A stretch of DNA of 64,000 bases from an uncultured bacterium. Its GTDB lineage: Bacteria > Cyanobacteriota > Vampirovibrionia > Gastranaerophilales > Gastranaerophilaceae. Within the stretch, counting starts at the first letter, position 1. Every line of letters starts with the position of its first letter. The notes under the pieces are model-generated. The model worked only from the letters and a program-made list of their open reading frames with translations. It had not been told where the DNA came from and did no database searches. Shown piece after piece: positions 43,679 to 52,387 of the stretch. The translations under genes and the position numbers were made by a program. Location: contig CASFNW010000011.1 of the NCBI GenBank assembly GCA_949296245.1, positions 1 through 64,000 of the forward strand, read 5' to 3'.

Positions 43679-44317
43679 TCAAATGTTCTCTTTTGCCAGA
43701 TACTGTAATGATTCTTTTAATATCTCTTCCGAAGAATCTTTCTTTGCTGTTTGGCAGGCAATCTTTATAGCGTTTTTAGCTTCATTTACTGAATATCCGA
43801 GAGACAAAAGCACTGCCTGTGCTTCTGTTATTGCTTCGTCAGAAACTTCTTCAATATTTGTATTAATATCAGAAATATCTATCGGAGATGTTTTTTGCCA
43901 GTTGATGAGTTTATCTTTAAGTTCAAGAATTATTTTTTGAGCAAGTTTTGGACCTATTCCTTTAGCTCTTGAGAGTTCTTTAAAATCTCCTCTTATTACA
44001 ACGGAAATCAAGTCGCATCCCGAAAATTCATCCAGAAGCACAAGTGCAACTTTCATACCCACACCGGATACAGTTATAAGAATATTAAAGATATCCCTGT
44101 CTTCTCTGTTTAAAAAGCCGCACAAAAGCATTGCATCTTCTCTGTGAATCAGACAGGTATAAATTTTTATTTCGTCTCCGGTTTCACCGGCAATAGAGAT
44201 ATTTCTGTTTGTTGTGTTAATGAGATATCCGATATTGTTATTTTCTACAACAATCGTTGCTCCTTTTGCACCTGCAGTTTGTTTGGAAATGAGTTTGCCT
44301 TTAATATAATCTAACAT
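43679..44317 (-). CDS. ruvA: Holliday junction ATP-dependent helicase subunit RuvA
   Basis: Binds four-way junctions and loads RuvB. 212 residues. Domain I OB fold (1-65, MLDYIKGKLI.., CGFLNREDRDIF), domain II with two HhH motifs (VSGVGMKVALVLL and AKGIGPKLAQKIILEL), and a domain III helix bundle at the end (AQAVLLSLGYSVNEAKNAI). Overlaps the bioB stop by 7 nt, so they share a transcript. The stop codon lies at the edge of the repeat cluster. Confidence 0.95.
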   Translation of the reverse strand: MLDYIKGKLISKQTAGAKGATIVVENNNIGYLINTTNRNISIAGETGDEIKIYTCLIHREDAMLLCGFLNREDRDIFNILITVSGVGMKVALVLLDEFSGCDLISVVIRGDFKELSRAKGIGPKLAQKIILELKDKLINWQKTSPIDISDINTNIEEVSDEAITEAQAVLLSLGYSVNEAKNAIKIACQTAKKDSSEEILKESLQYLAKENI

Positions 44318-45231
44318 TTTATCTTTTTTCCTATTCTTTGAACCATTTCTATATCCTGATTTGGCGCCTGTCCTATTGTGGTAAGATAGTTGCCGACCAT
44401 TAGTCCCTCAACACAGCACCTCAGAGCCTTTTCCTGATTTTCAATACTTAATCTCATCCTGCCCCCGCAGAGTCTCAGAATCGAAGACGGATTTGCAATC
44501 TTAAATATTGCAAGAGTTCTCAATATATGTTCTTCATCGATTTTATCTATGTAGCTTTCAAACGGAGTTTTTGCTATAGGCATTAATATATTTACAGGGA
44601 TTGAATCCGGCGCAATATCTGAAAGTGTTATTGCCATTTCAATACGCTGTTCAACACTTTCCCCCATACCGAGAATCACCCCGCAGCAAAGCTCCATTCC
44701 GTATTTTTTTACAAGCCTGCAGGTATTTATTCTTTCTTCAAAAGTATGTGTTGTACAAATTTCAGAATAATATGACTCTGCCGTATTGATATTGTGATGA
44801 AATCTTTTTAACCCTGCATCAGCAAGTTTTTTTGCCTGCTCTTCATTCAATATTCCGATAGATGCACAACTATTGAGTCCTTGTATAGTATTAACCTCTT
44901 TAATCATTTCAAGCATTTTATCAAAATCGCTTTCATCAGGAGTTTTGCCCGATGTAACTATTGCAAACCTTGATACTTTATTCTGAAGTGCATCAAAAGC
45001 AGACTCTTTTACTGTTTTTATATCAACAAGGGGAAACGATTCTATATCAGTGTTGTAATGTGAACTCTGAGCGCAATATTTGCAGTTTTGTGAACATTTG
45101 CCGTTTCTTGCATTTATCAAAGAGCAGAACTCTACCTCATTTTTGACATACATAGAAGAAATATTTAACAATTCTTCCAAATCCAGATTATATAATTTTT
45201 TTAGCTCTGTTTTATCTTTTAATAAACTCAT
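44311..45231 (-). CDS. bioB: Biotin synthase
   Basis: Radical-SAM enzyme converting dethiobiotin to biotin. 306 residues. SAM-cluster motif C46-x3-C50-x2-C53 (GKCSQNCKYCAQS), then 'TSGKTPDESDF', 'CASIGILNEEQA', 'HHNINTAESYY' and 'RLCGGRMRLS', which includes the Arg near the second Fe-S cluster. No other bio gene is present in the window, so this may serve salvage of dethiobiotin or the pathway may lie elsewhere. Confidence 0.92.
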   Translation of the reverse strand: MSLLKDKTELKKLYNLDLEELLNISSMYVKNEVEFCSLINARNGKCSQNCKYCAQSSHYNTDIESFPLVDIKTVKESAFDALQNKVSRFAIVTSGKTPDESDFDKMLEMIKEVNTIQGLNSCASIGILNEEQAKKLADAGLKRFHHNINTAESYYSEICTTHTFEERINTCRLVKKYGMELCCGVILGMGESVEQRIEMAITLSDIAPDSIPVNILMPIAKTPFESYIDKIDEEHILRTLAIFKIANPSSILRLCGGRMRLSIENQEKALRCCVEGLMVGNYLTTIGQAPNQDIEMVQRIGKKIKC

Positions 45232-45247
45232 AAACCAATATTACAAC

Positions 45248-45284
45248 AAACAGCGGACTTTTAAAATTTAGAAGTCCGCTGTTT
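45248..45284 (-). terminator. Terminator of the minus-strand gene at 45307
   Basis: 13-bp perfect stem (45248-45260 with 45272-45284), with a T-rich flank on the minus-strand exit side. It sits 23 nt past the stop of the upstream gene and just before the bioB start. Confidence 0.8.
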
Positions 45285-45306
45285 GAAGATTTATTTTAAA
45301 TCTTTT

Positions 45307-45843
45307 TTATGCTTTATGAGTTATTTTATTGAAAAAAGCAACTGCCTTTTGCCAGAGAGAAACTACAAAATCTTTTACGAATTTTGCCCCGGTAACAACT
45401 TTTTCGAAAACCCATTTCGCAATTTCTGTTGTTTTTGTTTTTGCACTTGAAAATGCACCTGCAACATTATTGCTTACATTAAGATTTTTAAATTTATCTT
45501 TTATATTGTTCATAGACTCGGCACTTTTTTCCTGAAAAGCAGCCTTAGTCTTTTCAAATCCGCCTTTTAAGCTTTCTGCTGCATTACGAACTTTAGCCTT
45601 AATGTTTGCCATAGAAGGTAATTTTAATGATTTAATAAAGTTGCCGATAGGCTTTCTGAAAACAATACCGGCTGCAACTGCTAGTGCCAAGCCTACGCCT
45701 GCAGCGATATAAGTACCGTTATGTTTTTTTTGTGTGTTTGTTTTATCTGTTTCTTCAGGATGTTTTGCAAAACTTACATGATTATCTTTTTTTAATGGAG
45801 TACAACCCATACTACTTTTAAAATTAACTGAACTTACCGACAT
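45307..45843 (-). CDS. Hypothetical protein with N-terminal VNFKS/VSFAK motifs and one TM helix
   Basis: 178 residues. The N-terminus (SVSSVNFKSS, then HVSFAKHP at about 22-29) recalls the FKG/FKA motif of the paralogue pair and the wall hydrolase. One membrane helix (about 45-64, YIAAGVGLALAVAAGIVF). The rest is a long amphipathic Lys/Ala-rich helical region with 11-residue-like periodicity (NIKAKVRNAAESLKGGFEKTK..), similar in character to LEA or apolipoprotein-like helices. aggag before the ATG and its own terminator. Not recognised. Confidence 0.65.
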   Translation of the reverse strand: MSVSSVNFKSSMGCTPLKKDNHVSFAKHPEETDKTNTQKKHNGTYIAAGVGLALAVAAGIVFRKPIGNFIKSLKLPSMANIKAKVRNAAESLKGGFEKTKAAFQEKSAESMNNIKDKFKNLNVSNNVAGAFSSAKTKTTEIAKWVFEKVVTGAKFVKDFVVSLWQKAVAFFNKITHKA

Positions 45844-45953
45844 TTAAAATCTCCTATTTTTACTTCTGTGCTCATGTAAAAGTTCCTCAAATTCATGAAT
45901 TGCCTAAATTTTATAATTTTGTAATATTTGTTTACAATTTATTACTAAGTAAA

Positions 45954-46223
45954 ATTGTCCGGGAAAAATTCGTGATAAGACTCTGCGAATAAAACATGTC
46001 ATTCTGAGGCGTCAGCCGAGGAATCTCTCTTCGAGTCATTCTGAGTCGTAAGGCGTACCCTAAAGGGCATCCTGATATGTACGGCTCGTACCTCGCCTAC
46101 ATCTCAAGCAAGAATCTTTTGTTTTTTAGATTCTTCAGTCGTTTCACTCCTTAAGAATGACGCAACTCCGTCATTCTAAGCACTCTGCCGAACAAAACGA
46201 TTAAGTATCGTTTTGTGAGAGGG
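45954..46223 (-). repeat. R1 element (copies G and F) apparently split by R2 repeats
   Basis: Reading the minus strand, the R1 hairpin is at 46183-46223 (10-bp stem acaaaacgat/atcgttttgt) and the R1 tail at 45954-45990 (attgtccgggaaaaattcg.. gataagactctgc). Between them about 190 nt of R2-type sequence intervene. The 'ctctgc' boundary is present on both sides, consistent with insertion of R2 into R1. Confidence 0.6.
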
Positions 46224-46282
46224 CGAAGAATCTAAAATATAGTTAAACAGATTCTTCGGGTTTCACCCTCAGGATGAAGGTT
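45996..46282. repeat. R2 interspersed repeats (several units)
   Basis: Alternating 'gtcattctgag', 'gaggaatct', 'agattcttc' and 'cagaatgac'-type words in both orientations, including the left arm of a 51-bp perfect inverted repeat (46067-46117; partner 48201-48251). No ORF. Confidence 0.7.
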
Positions 46283-46334
46283 ATTGCGGCAGAGGAATGT
46301 TTTTCATAACAATATCAATCATTACTTAAAGAAA

Positions 46335-46360
46335 AGGCTCTTCTTAGTGAAGAAGAGCCA
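46335..46360 (-). terminator. Terminator of the Gly-rich prepilin gene
   Basis: 10-bp perfect stem ggctcttctt/aagaagagcc (46336-46345 with 46350-46359), four-base loop, followed by a T-rich run on the minus strand; about 75 nt past the stop codon. Confidence 0.75.
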
Positions 46361-46433
46361 AATATTATCTAAACACTTATTTACTGTCTATATAGTCTAT
46401 ATAAGGAGTGTGTTTAGAAACCTTTTTTATTAA

Positions 46434-47939
46434 TTACCATTCGATAATTACAACACCGGGTGTGCCATCTGCACCATTGCCGGCTTTATTCTGGCTTGCA
46501 CTATAACCACCGCCGCCTCCGCCGTCACCGTATCCTTTACTTGTCATACCATCATAAGAATTGTTAGTTTGAGCATCAGTACTTGAATATATAAGTGTAT
46601 TAAGCCCGCCGACACCTCTTTGCGGGTTATTCGGATAGAATAATGTAGTTAACTCACCATTCCCGCCGGGTGTATCAACAAATGTCTGTATTGTTTCAAA
46701 TCCACTGCCGCCAGCTCCACCCTGTTTGCCAATAAGAACTTCATTCTTATCATTTAACAATGATGTATCTCCGCCTCTAAATCCGTTAGACGCACCGCCA
46801 GAGCTGTTTGTTACACCGCCCCGGCCGCCGTCACCGATTATTGCCTTCAGGTATTTTGCTTCAAATTTAGGATAAAACATACTGGATACTGATTGACCGG
46901 CTTTGCCGCCTTTTCCTGCTTTATATATCTTAGCCATTACCATTGCATATCCGGATGTGCCATCTCTTGAAAATGCGTGATTTAGACTATCACTACCTTT
47001 TGAACGATTAGGCTGGCCTCCATTGCCATATTGATTTTTTTCATATCGGCTTGGATTTGTAAATACAACATACGGAGATACAAAATTATTAACTTCGCGC
47101 TGAGAACGCTCATCTATATAACCATAACAATAAAACTCACCACAGCTGCTCGTACCAGGGCGCGAATTAAGTACAGTAACCCCACCAACATCAGTTAGAA
47201 CACCGCCTTGTGAACCTCCATTGCCATTACCATGCCTACATTGGTTTTCCATTCCCCATCTTCCGTTGCCACCACCGCCGCCTGCTGCGTATATAAGTGT
47301 CATATTTTCTAAATTGCCTGTTGATGGATTTCTGCGTACAGCAATAATAGATGAAGGTCCTCCGGCAGGCGCATTATAGTTATCATCATCTACATGTGCA
47401 TATCCTCCGTGTACCATTTTTATCTGTGTAATATTTTCATCTACCTCATATTCCAGATATGCGGCACCGCCTGCCCCGCCGCCGCCTGCTTTTTTATAGC
47501 ATTTTGTTTGTCCCGCCGAACCTCCTGCACCAATAGCAACCATTCTATATTTGCCTGTGTATTCCACAGCAAAATCAGATGTCCAGTACTTTTCAAGTTT
47601 TGTAGCACTGGCTCCGCCACCACCGCCGCCTGCTATTGTTACTGCAAAATTTCTTGCATTAATCGGGGGTACAAATTTACAATAATTTTGTCCTGTTTTA
47701 TCCCATGTATCAGGATTATTCATATCTCCGCTAGAATTGCTCTCTGACCAGAATACAGTTTGTCCCTCACTGTTTTTTGTGCAAATCCATTTGCCGTGCA
47801 CTGCATCAGAAGCCAAACTTCTTTTTTTCTTAGTCAAGACAGGTATGGATGCAAGTGTAATAAGACATACGATAAGCAATGTTATCAATGCTTCTGCCAG
47901 AGAAAAGCCGGAACTTTTCTTTAAAAAAGTTTTATTCAT
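46434..47939 (-). CDS. Prepilin N-terminus fused to a glycine-rich domain
   Basis: 501 residues. N-terminal class III signal KSSG|FSLAEALITLLIVCLITLASIP, here with Gly at the cleavage site and Glu at +5. From about residue 90 on the protein is Gly-rich with GGGGGG, GAGGSAG, GGGGAGGAA, AAGGGGGNG, DGGRGGV and DGGGGGG, ending in NGADGTPGVVIIEW. That ending and the repeated 'vtiaGGGGGG' strands are typical of the Gly-rich domains of phage tail fibres and adhesins. The likely product is a minor tip pilin with an adhesive head. The gene lies between the arms of a perfect inverted repeat and has its own terminator. Confidence 0.82.
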   Translation of the reverse strand: MNKTFLKKSSGFSLAEALITLLIVCLITLASIPVLTKKKRSLASDAVHGKWICTKNSEGQTVFWSESNSSGDMNNPDTWDKTGQNYCKFVPPINARNFAVTIAGGGGGGASATKLEKYWTSDFAVEYTGKYRMVAIGAGGSAGQTKCYKKAGGGGAGGAAYLEYEVDENITQIKMVHGGYAHVDDDNYNAPAGGPSSIIAVRRNPSTGNLENMTLIYAAGGGGGNGRWGMENQCRHGNGNGGSQGGVLTDVGGVTVLNSRPGTSSCGEFYCYGYIDERSQREVNNFVSPYVVFTNPSRYEKNQYGNGGQPNRSKGSDSLNHAFSRDGTSGYAMVMAKIYKAGKGGKAGQSVSSMFYPKFEAKYLKAIIGDGGRGGVTNSSGGASNGFRGGDTSLLNDKNEVLIGKQGGAGGSGFETIQTFVDTPGGNGELTTLFYPNNPQRGVGGLNTLIYSSTDAQTNNSYDGMTSKGYGDGGGGGGYSASQNKAGNGADGTPGVVIIEW

Positions 47940-48365
47940 TTGTGCTCCTTGTTATAGATAGATATATCTTTATGTTATATCTATCTTCGGCACGTTTCAT
48001 CAAATTCGACTTTACATTTGTTTATATTTCGGGTTTTATTTAAGTTTTATTAAGAAAATTTTACTGGTTTTATAACATCAATCTGCTTTTTAAAACATAT
48101 GTAATGGTTATTTTTAGATTCTTCGGGCACTTCGTTTCCTCAGAATGACGGACTTTTGTCATCCTGAGGGAATGTAATGACCGAAGGATCTTTATGTAAT
48201 AGATTCTTGCTTGAGATGTAGGCGAGGTACGAGCCGTACATATCAGGATGCACTCGGGTAAAAGCGAAGTCCCTCTCTGACATTTTTTGTATGTTTTGTT
48301 AACATACACAGAAAATTTGCTTATGTTATAATTTGTATGAATTAGATGAGTATATTGGATAAAGT
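47940..48365. other. Intergenic region with R2 repeats, upstream of thrB
   Basis: No gene. 48116-48275 is R2-type repeat, including the right arm of the 51-bp inverted repeat (48201-48251). TATAAT at 48327-48332 and TATATT at 48351-48356 are -10 candidates for thrB; the second is only 9 nt from the ATG, and no Shine-Dalgarno is visible. Confidence 0.55.
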
Positions 48366-49295
48366 ATGAAAGTCAGTGTAAAAGTTCCTGCCACTACGGC
48401 AAATTTAGGGCCGGGTTTTGATTGTCTGGGTTTGGCTCTGCCTATATACAATACCATAACGGTAGAAGAAACCATAATGCCTGGCACAGGAATAGAAATA
48501 AATATTATAGATGAGACTCATGAGCAGGATCTTATATCAATCCCAACGGATGAAAACAATATTGTATATAAAGCAATTGAACTCTTATACAATTCTATAG
48601 GCCAAACTCCCAGTGAGCTTAAGATTACAATAAAAACACAAATTCCTATTGCCAGAGGGCTTGGCAGTTCTGCAGCCGTTATTGTAGGAGGATTGATTGC
48701 CGCTAACGAATTATTGGGAAAACCTGCTGATGAAGCAGCTCTTTTATCCATTGCAACGGAAATTGAAAATCATCCTGATAATATAACACCTGCTGTTGTA
48801 GGCGGTTTTGTTGTTTCTTCTCTGGAAGAAGACGGCAGTGTTGTTTATTCAAAAATCAACTGGCCTAAAGACTGGAATATAACGGTATGTATTCCGGATT
48901 ATGAACTTTCTACAAGCATTGCGCGCTCTGTTTTGCCGGCAGAAGTTCCTATGAAAGATGCTATTTTTAACCTGAAACATACAGCTATGCTTGTTCAGGC
49001 AGTAAACACTCATGATGAAAAACTTATGAAAATAGCTCTTGATGACAGACTGCATCAGCAGTACAGAGAAAAGCTTATCCCCGGACTTGCGGAAATTAAA
49101 GAAGCTCTAAAACATGAAGAAAATGTGCTGGGAGTGGTAATTAGCGGAGCAGGACCGGCTATTCTTGTTATTTCGCATGGCAACAACCTTAATAAGATAA
49201 GAGAAACCGTTTCTAAAGTCTGGCTTGATATGAATGTTAAATCAAAAGTTTTAACTTTGCAGGTAGAAGAACAGGGCGCAAAGGTTATCGACTAG
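48366..49295 (+). CDS. thrB: Homoserine kinase
   Basis: GHMP kinase phosphorylating homoserine for threonine synthesis. 309 residues. N-terminal 'VPATTANLGPGFDCLGLAL', the ATP loop 'PIARGLGSSAAVIVGG' near 95, and the C-terminal 'GVVISGAGPAILVI'. All match ThrB. Monocistronic; an R1 tail follows the stop. Confidence 0.96.
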   Translation: MKVSVKVPATTANLGPGFDCLGLALPIYNTITVEETIMPGTGIEINIIDETHEQDLISIPTDENNIVYKAIELLYNSIGQTPSELKITIKTQIPIARGLGSSAAVIVGGLIAANELLGKPADEAALLSIATEIENHPDNITPAVVGGFVVSSLEEDGSVVYSKINWPKDWNITVCIPDYELSTSIARSVLPAEVPMKDAIFNLKHTAMLVQAVNTHDEKLMKIALDDRLHQQYREKLIPGLAEIKEALKHEENVLGVVISGAGPAILVISHGNNLNKIRETVSKVWLDMNVKSKVLTLQVEEQGAKVID

Positions 49296-49340
49296 CAACA
49301 GGCTGTTAGTTATTTAATATAGTGCCGCAGAGGAAGACAG

Positions 49341-49369
49341 CAGAGTCTTATCACGAATTTTTCCCGGAA
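49341..49369 (+). repeat. R1 element, tail only (copy H)
   Basis: cagag, then tcttatcacgaatttttc, then ccgga, matching the conserved tail. The variable hairpin is missing. Lies between thrB and fliN. Confidence 0.6.
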
Positions 49370-49399
49370 GCTTATAAATAAAATTTGTTTATCTGTTAT

Positions 49400-49960
49400 T
49401 TACAAGCTTTTAATTCTTTCTTCAGGGTCGGTAATACTTGTTATACGCAGACCAAAATTGTCTTCTATAACAACAACTTCGCCGTTGGCTACATGTTTTC
49501 CGTTGGCAAAAAGCTCTACTGATTCTCCCGCAACTTTATCAAGCTCAATAATAGAACCTCTTGTAAGCTCAAGTACTTTTTTAACCGGAAGCTGGCAGCG
49601 TCCAAGTTCCACTGTCAGTTCAAGTTTAATATCCATTAAAAGTTCAAGGTTTTTGTTTGTATCCGTGTTTGTAGGCGTATAGCTGTCAAACGGAGTAAAT
49701 TCAACCGGTCTGACCGTAACAGGACCGTCATTCGGCTCGGGATTATCCAGATGCACTTCTTCATTGACACTTCGTCCCTGCATTTCATTAAAATCATAAT
49801 TGACGGCATTATCTGCAGGATTGTCATGCGCAGTAGGTTCTGCTGCATCGCCCGCCGTTTCATTTAGTTCAAATTCTGCGGGGTCTATGCTGCTCTCGTT
49901 ATCTTGAGGCGGAATTCCCTCCGGATTAAATTCATTGTCGTTTATATTATCTTCTGCCAT
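49400..49960 (-). CDS. fliN: Flagellar motor switch protein FliN
   Basis: 186 residues. The last 80 form a SpoA domain (LMDIKLELTVELGRCQLPVKKVLEL, GSIIELDKVAGESVELFANGKHVANGEVVVIEDNFGLRI). The first 100 residues are acidic, Asn/Pro-rich and probably disordered, an extension longer than in classic FliN. It is the rotor C-ring subunit next to FliM. Last gene of motA-motB-fliL-fliM-fliN; Shine-Dalgarno 'aaagga' before the ATG. Confidence 0.93.
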   Translation of the reverse strand: MAEDNINDNEFNPEGIPPQDNESSIDPAEFELNETAGDAAEPTAHDNPADNAVNYDFNEMQGRSVNEEVHLDNPEPNDGPVTVRPVEFTPFDSYTPTNTDTNKNLELLMDIKLELTVELGRCQLPVKKVLELTRGSIIELDKVAGESVELFANGKHVANGEVVVIEDNFGLRITSITDPEERIKSL

Positions 49961-49972
49961 GGAAAATCCTTT

Positions 49973-50995
49973 CTAAAAATAACGCTTGAGGGCATCTACA
50001 TAGTAATCATATCTGTCTGTTATTTTGACACAAATCTTGTCTTTTATCCTGCCCGGACGCGCATAAAACTTTCTTTCGCCGTTTACTTTGACTATCAAAT
50101 CTTCGGTGGCGGCATTATCCAATTTTAATACATCTCCTTCTTTTAAATCAAGAAATTCCTGCATTGTTATATCTGTCTGCCCGAACAATACATTGATATC
50201 AACAAGTGAAGTATCAAGTTTTTCTATCATTTTCTGGCGTTCTTCACTGGTTGCAACAATACCTTTTGTCTGGAAAATATGCTGTGTTGTTAATTGTGAG
50301 AGTATATTTTCCAATACCGGATACGGGAAACATAAACTTATCAGCCCGTAATGTTTGCCGGATATATGAACCTCTAAAGTAATCAAGGCAACAATTTCAC
50401 CTGGTGTCGCAACCTGAATACCGGAATAATTATTATCAAGACCTATCAAATTAGATTCGACTGGTATAATATGAGACCACGCTTCTGCAAGAGTCTGGAT
50501 AGTACGTTCTATCATCTTTTTGACAAGTGATTCTTCTACATCTGTTAATTCTCTCGGCTTTATCTCAACAGTACCAACACCGCCAAGCATTCTGTCTACA
50601 ATACTTGATAACACTTCAAAACTAATACCCAAAAGTATCTGTCCGGGTAACGGGTTAAGTTCAAAAATAGCTATTGAAATAGGATTTGGCACAGAACGCA
50701 TAAATTCATCATAAGTAAGCTGGTCAACAGAAACTACATCAACCTCAAGATGCATACGCAAATATGCAGTCAATACAAGTGCCAGCTGTCTTGAAAATTC
50801 TTTGTGTATATCCTGCAAACCTCTTAAGTGGTCTTTGGAGAATTTATCAGGCCGCCTGAAGTTGTATAGTTTATAGCCCTTTTTATGCTCGTCACCCTCT
50901 TCAAGAGAATTTATAAAAATATTCTTGTCCTCATATTCCATAGGAAAAGAAGCATTATTTTTTTCTGTTTTTGAATGTCTATCCGAAGCAGACAT
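49973..50995 (-). CDS. fliM: Flagellar motor switch protein FliM
   Basis: 340 residues. Middle domain (about 45-235) with FRRPDKFSKDHLRGLQDIH, NPISIAIFELNPLPGQILLGIS, DRMLGG and the CheC-like helices, then a C-terminal SpoA domain (about 255-330). The first 40 residues (MSASDRHSKTEKNN..) contain no recognisable 'LSQDEIDALL' CheY-P-binding motif. Couples the rotor to switching and torque. 12 nt before fliN. Confidence 0.94.
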   Translation of the reverse strand: MSASDRHSKTEKNNASFPMEYEDKNIFINSLEEGDEHKKGYKLYNFRRPDKFSKDHLRGLQDIHKEFSRQLALVLTAYLRMHLEVDVVSVDQLTYDEFMRSVPNPISIAIFELNPLPGQILLGISFEVLSSIVDRMLGGVGTVEIKPRELTDVEESLVKKMIERTIQTLAEAWSHIIPVESNLIGLDNNYSGIQVATPGEIVALITLEVHISGKHYGLISLCFPYPVLENILSQLTTQHIFQTKGIVATSEERQKMIEKLDTSLVDINVLFGQTDITMQEFLDLKEGDVLKLDNAATEDLIVKVNGERKFYARPGRIKDKICVKITDRYDYYVDALKRYF

Positions 50996-51015
50996 TTTGT
51001 CTCCCTTTGCATTAT

Positions 51016-51624
51016 TTATTGCATTATAAATTGGCCGAAGCTGACCCTTATAACTTCTCTCTCGCCGTCAAATATGCCGTTAACAGATTCGGCTATCTGC
51101 TGTTTTGCCAGTTCTTTGCCGGCAGTTGTAGAAAGCTCATCCGAGGTCTTGCTGGTTAAAACAGTAATAACCGCATCTCTGATAGCAGGTTTGTATTGTT
51201 CCATTTCCGCTACAATAGCCGCTTTTGGATCAGGTGCAGTTTCTCCGTGCCCTCCGTGACCTCCGGATTTTTTGTCTTCTTCAATCTGTGCGGATGGCTC
51301 CGGATTAGTTATTTCAATTGCAACATTGGCTTTTAAGTAACGTCTCGGGTCAATGTCGCTTAAGTTCATGGTAAAATCGCCGAGATCAAGCACTATCCCC
51401 TTTTCCGGCTTATCAAGCTGTTCTTCTGAGGTTTCGCTTTGGTCTGCCGTTACATTTTGCAATTGGGTTGTTAAAAGATTCGACTGCAGAAAATAGTTCA
51501 CCCCTATAAAGATTATACAAACAATGGTTGTTGTAATTATATTGATTAATATAGAGCTTCCGCCGCCTGTTTTTGAATCTTTATCTTTTATTTCAGGTTC
51601 TTTTACCTGTGTCGGTTTTGCCAT
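51016..51624 (-). CDS. fliL: Flagellar basal-body protein FliL
   Basis: 202 residues: cytoplasmic tail, one membrane helix (about 25-46, SILINIITTTIVCIIFIGVNYF), and a periplasmic domain with 'LDLGDFTMNLSDIDPRRYLKANVAIEI' and 'AIRDAVITVLTSKTSDEL', the family core. A Gly/His-rich insert (SGGHGGHGE) is unusual. FliL rings surround the stator. Lies between motB and fliM. Confidence 0.88.
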   Translation of the reverse strand: MAKPTQVKEPEIKDKDSKTGGGSSILINIITTTIVCIIFIGVNYFLQSNLLTTQLQNVTADQSETSEEQLDKPEKGIVLDLGDFTMNLSDIDPRRYLKANVAIEITNPEPSAQIEEDKKSGGHGGHGETAPDPKAAIVAEMEQYKPAIRDAVITVLTSKTSDELSTTAGKELAKQQIAESVNGIFDGEREVIRVSFGQFIMQ

Positions 51625-51640
51625 TTCATATCTCCAAGCT

Positions 51641-52387
51641 TTAGTTATTTTTTTCTGAGCTTAATACTATTATATCCACTCTTCTGTTTTTTGCACGTCC
51701 TTGAGGTGTAGTATTTTCTTCAACGGGCATGTATTCTCCGTAACCTACGGCAGAAAGCCTGCTGGGCGGGAATTTGTGTATTTCTGTCAAATATTTAATA
51801 ATATTTGTGGCACGTGCCGTGGATAATTCCCAGTTTGACGGATATTTTTCGCTTCTTATCGGCATTGAATCCGTATGCCCCTCTATCAGAACAGGATTCT
51901 GAAATTTTGCCAGAGACAGCGATATTTTATCCAGAGTAGCTTTTGCCTGTGGTTTTATTATAGCAGAACCGGGGTCAAATAGCATAGTATCATTAAGCCT
52001 GATAACTACTCCACGGTCTGTTTTTATTACTTTTACGGAAGTATTTATGTCTATATCTTTTTGAATCTGTTCCGCTACTTTTTGTGCGTCAAGGATTCCG
52101 TCACCGCCGTCTAATATTGTTTTTCCGGTATTTTCAAACTGACTTTGAGGCGTTTGTTCTGTTTCATTATTCTTAACATTTTCTGTTTCTGTGGTATTAG
52201 TTTGTATAGTTTCTGAGGCAAAAACTTTTTGAATGGAGTTTTTTACATCCTTAACCTTTAAATCCCCCATAGAACTGGTCGCAAACATAACCATAAACAA
52301 TGCAAGAAGCATTGTTACAAAGTCTGCATAGGAAATTACCCAGCGGTTTATATAATCATTGGAATTTGAATAATAATCGTTTCTCAT
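51641..52387 (-). CDS. motB: Flagellar stator protein MotB
   Basis: 248 residues. The single membrane helix near 17-40 contains the proton-carrying Asp in 'WVISYADFVTMLLALF', followed by a plug and linker and a C-terminal OmpA-like peptidoglycan-binding domain (about 115-245, 'VLIEGHTDSMPIRSEKYPSNWELSTARA'). The start abuts the motA stop exactly, so expression is coupled. Confidence 0.95.
   Translation of the reverse strand: MRNDYYSNSNDYINRWVISYADFVTMLLALFMVMFATSSMGDLKVKDVKNSIQKVFASETIQTNTTETENVKNNETEQTPQSQFENTGKTILDGGDGILDAQKVAEQIQKDIDINTSVKVIKTDRGVVIRLNDTMLFDPGSAIIKPQAKATLDKISLSLAKFQNPVLIEGHTDSMPIRSEKYPSNWELSTARATNIIKYLTEIHKFPPSRLSAVGYGEYMPVEENTTPQGRAKNRRVDIIVLSSEKNN

Noticed and set aside
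46067-48251. Composite transposon or insertion sequence
   Set aside because: The interval between the inverted arms has no transposase or integrase, and the arms belong to the R2 repeat family.
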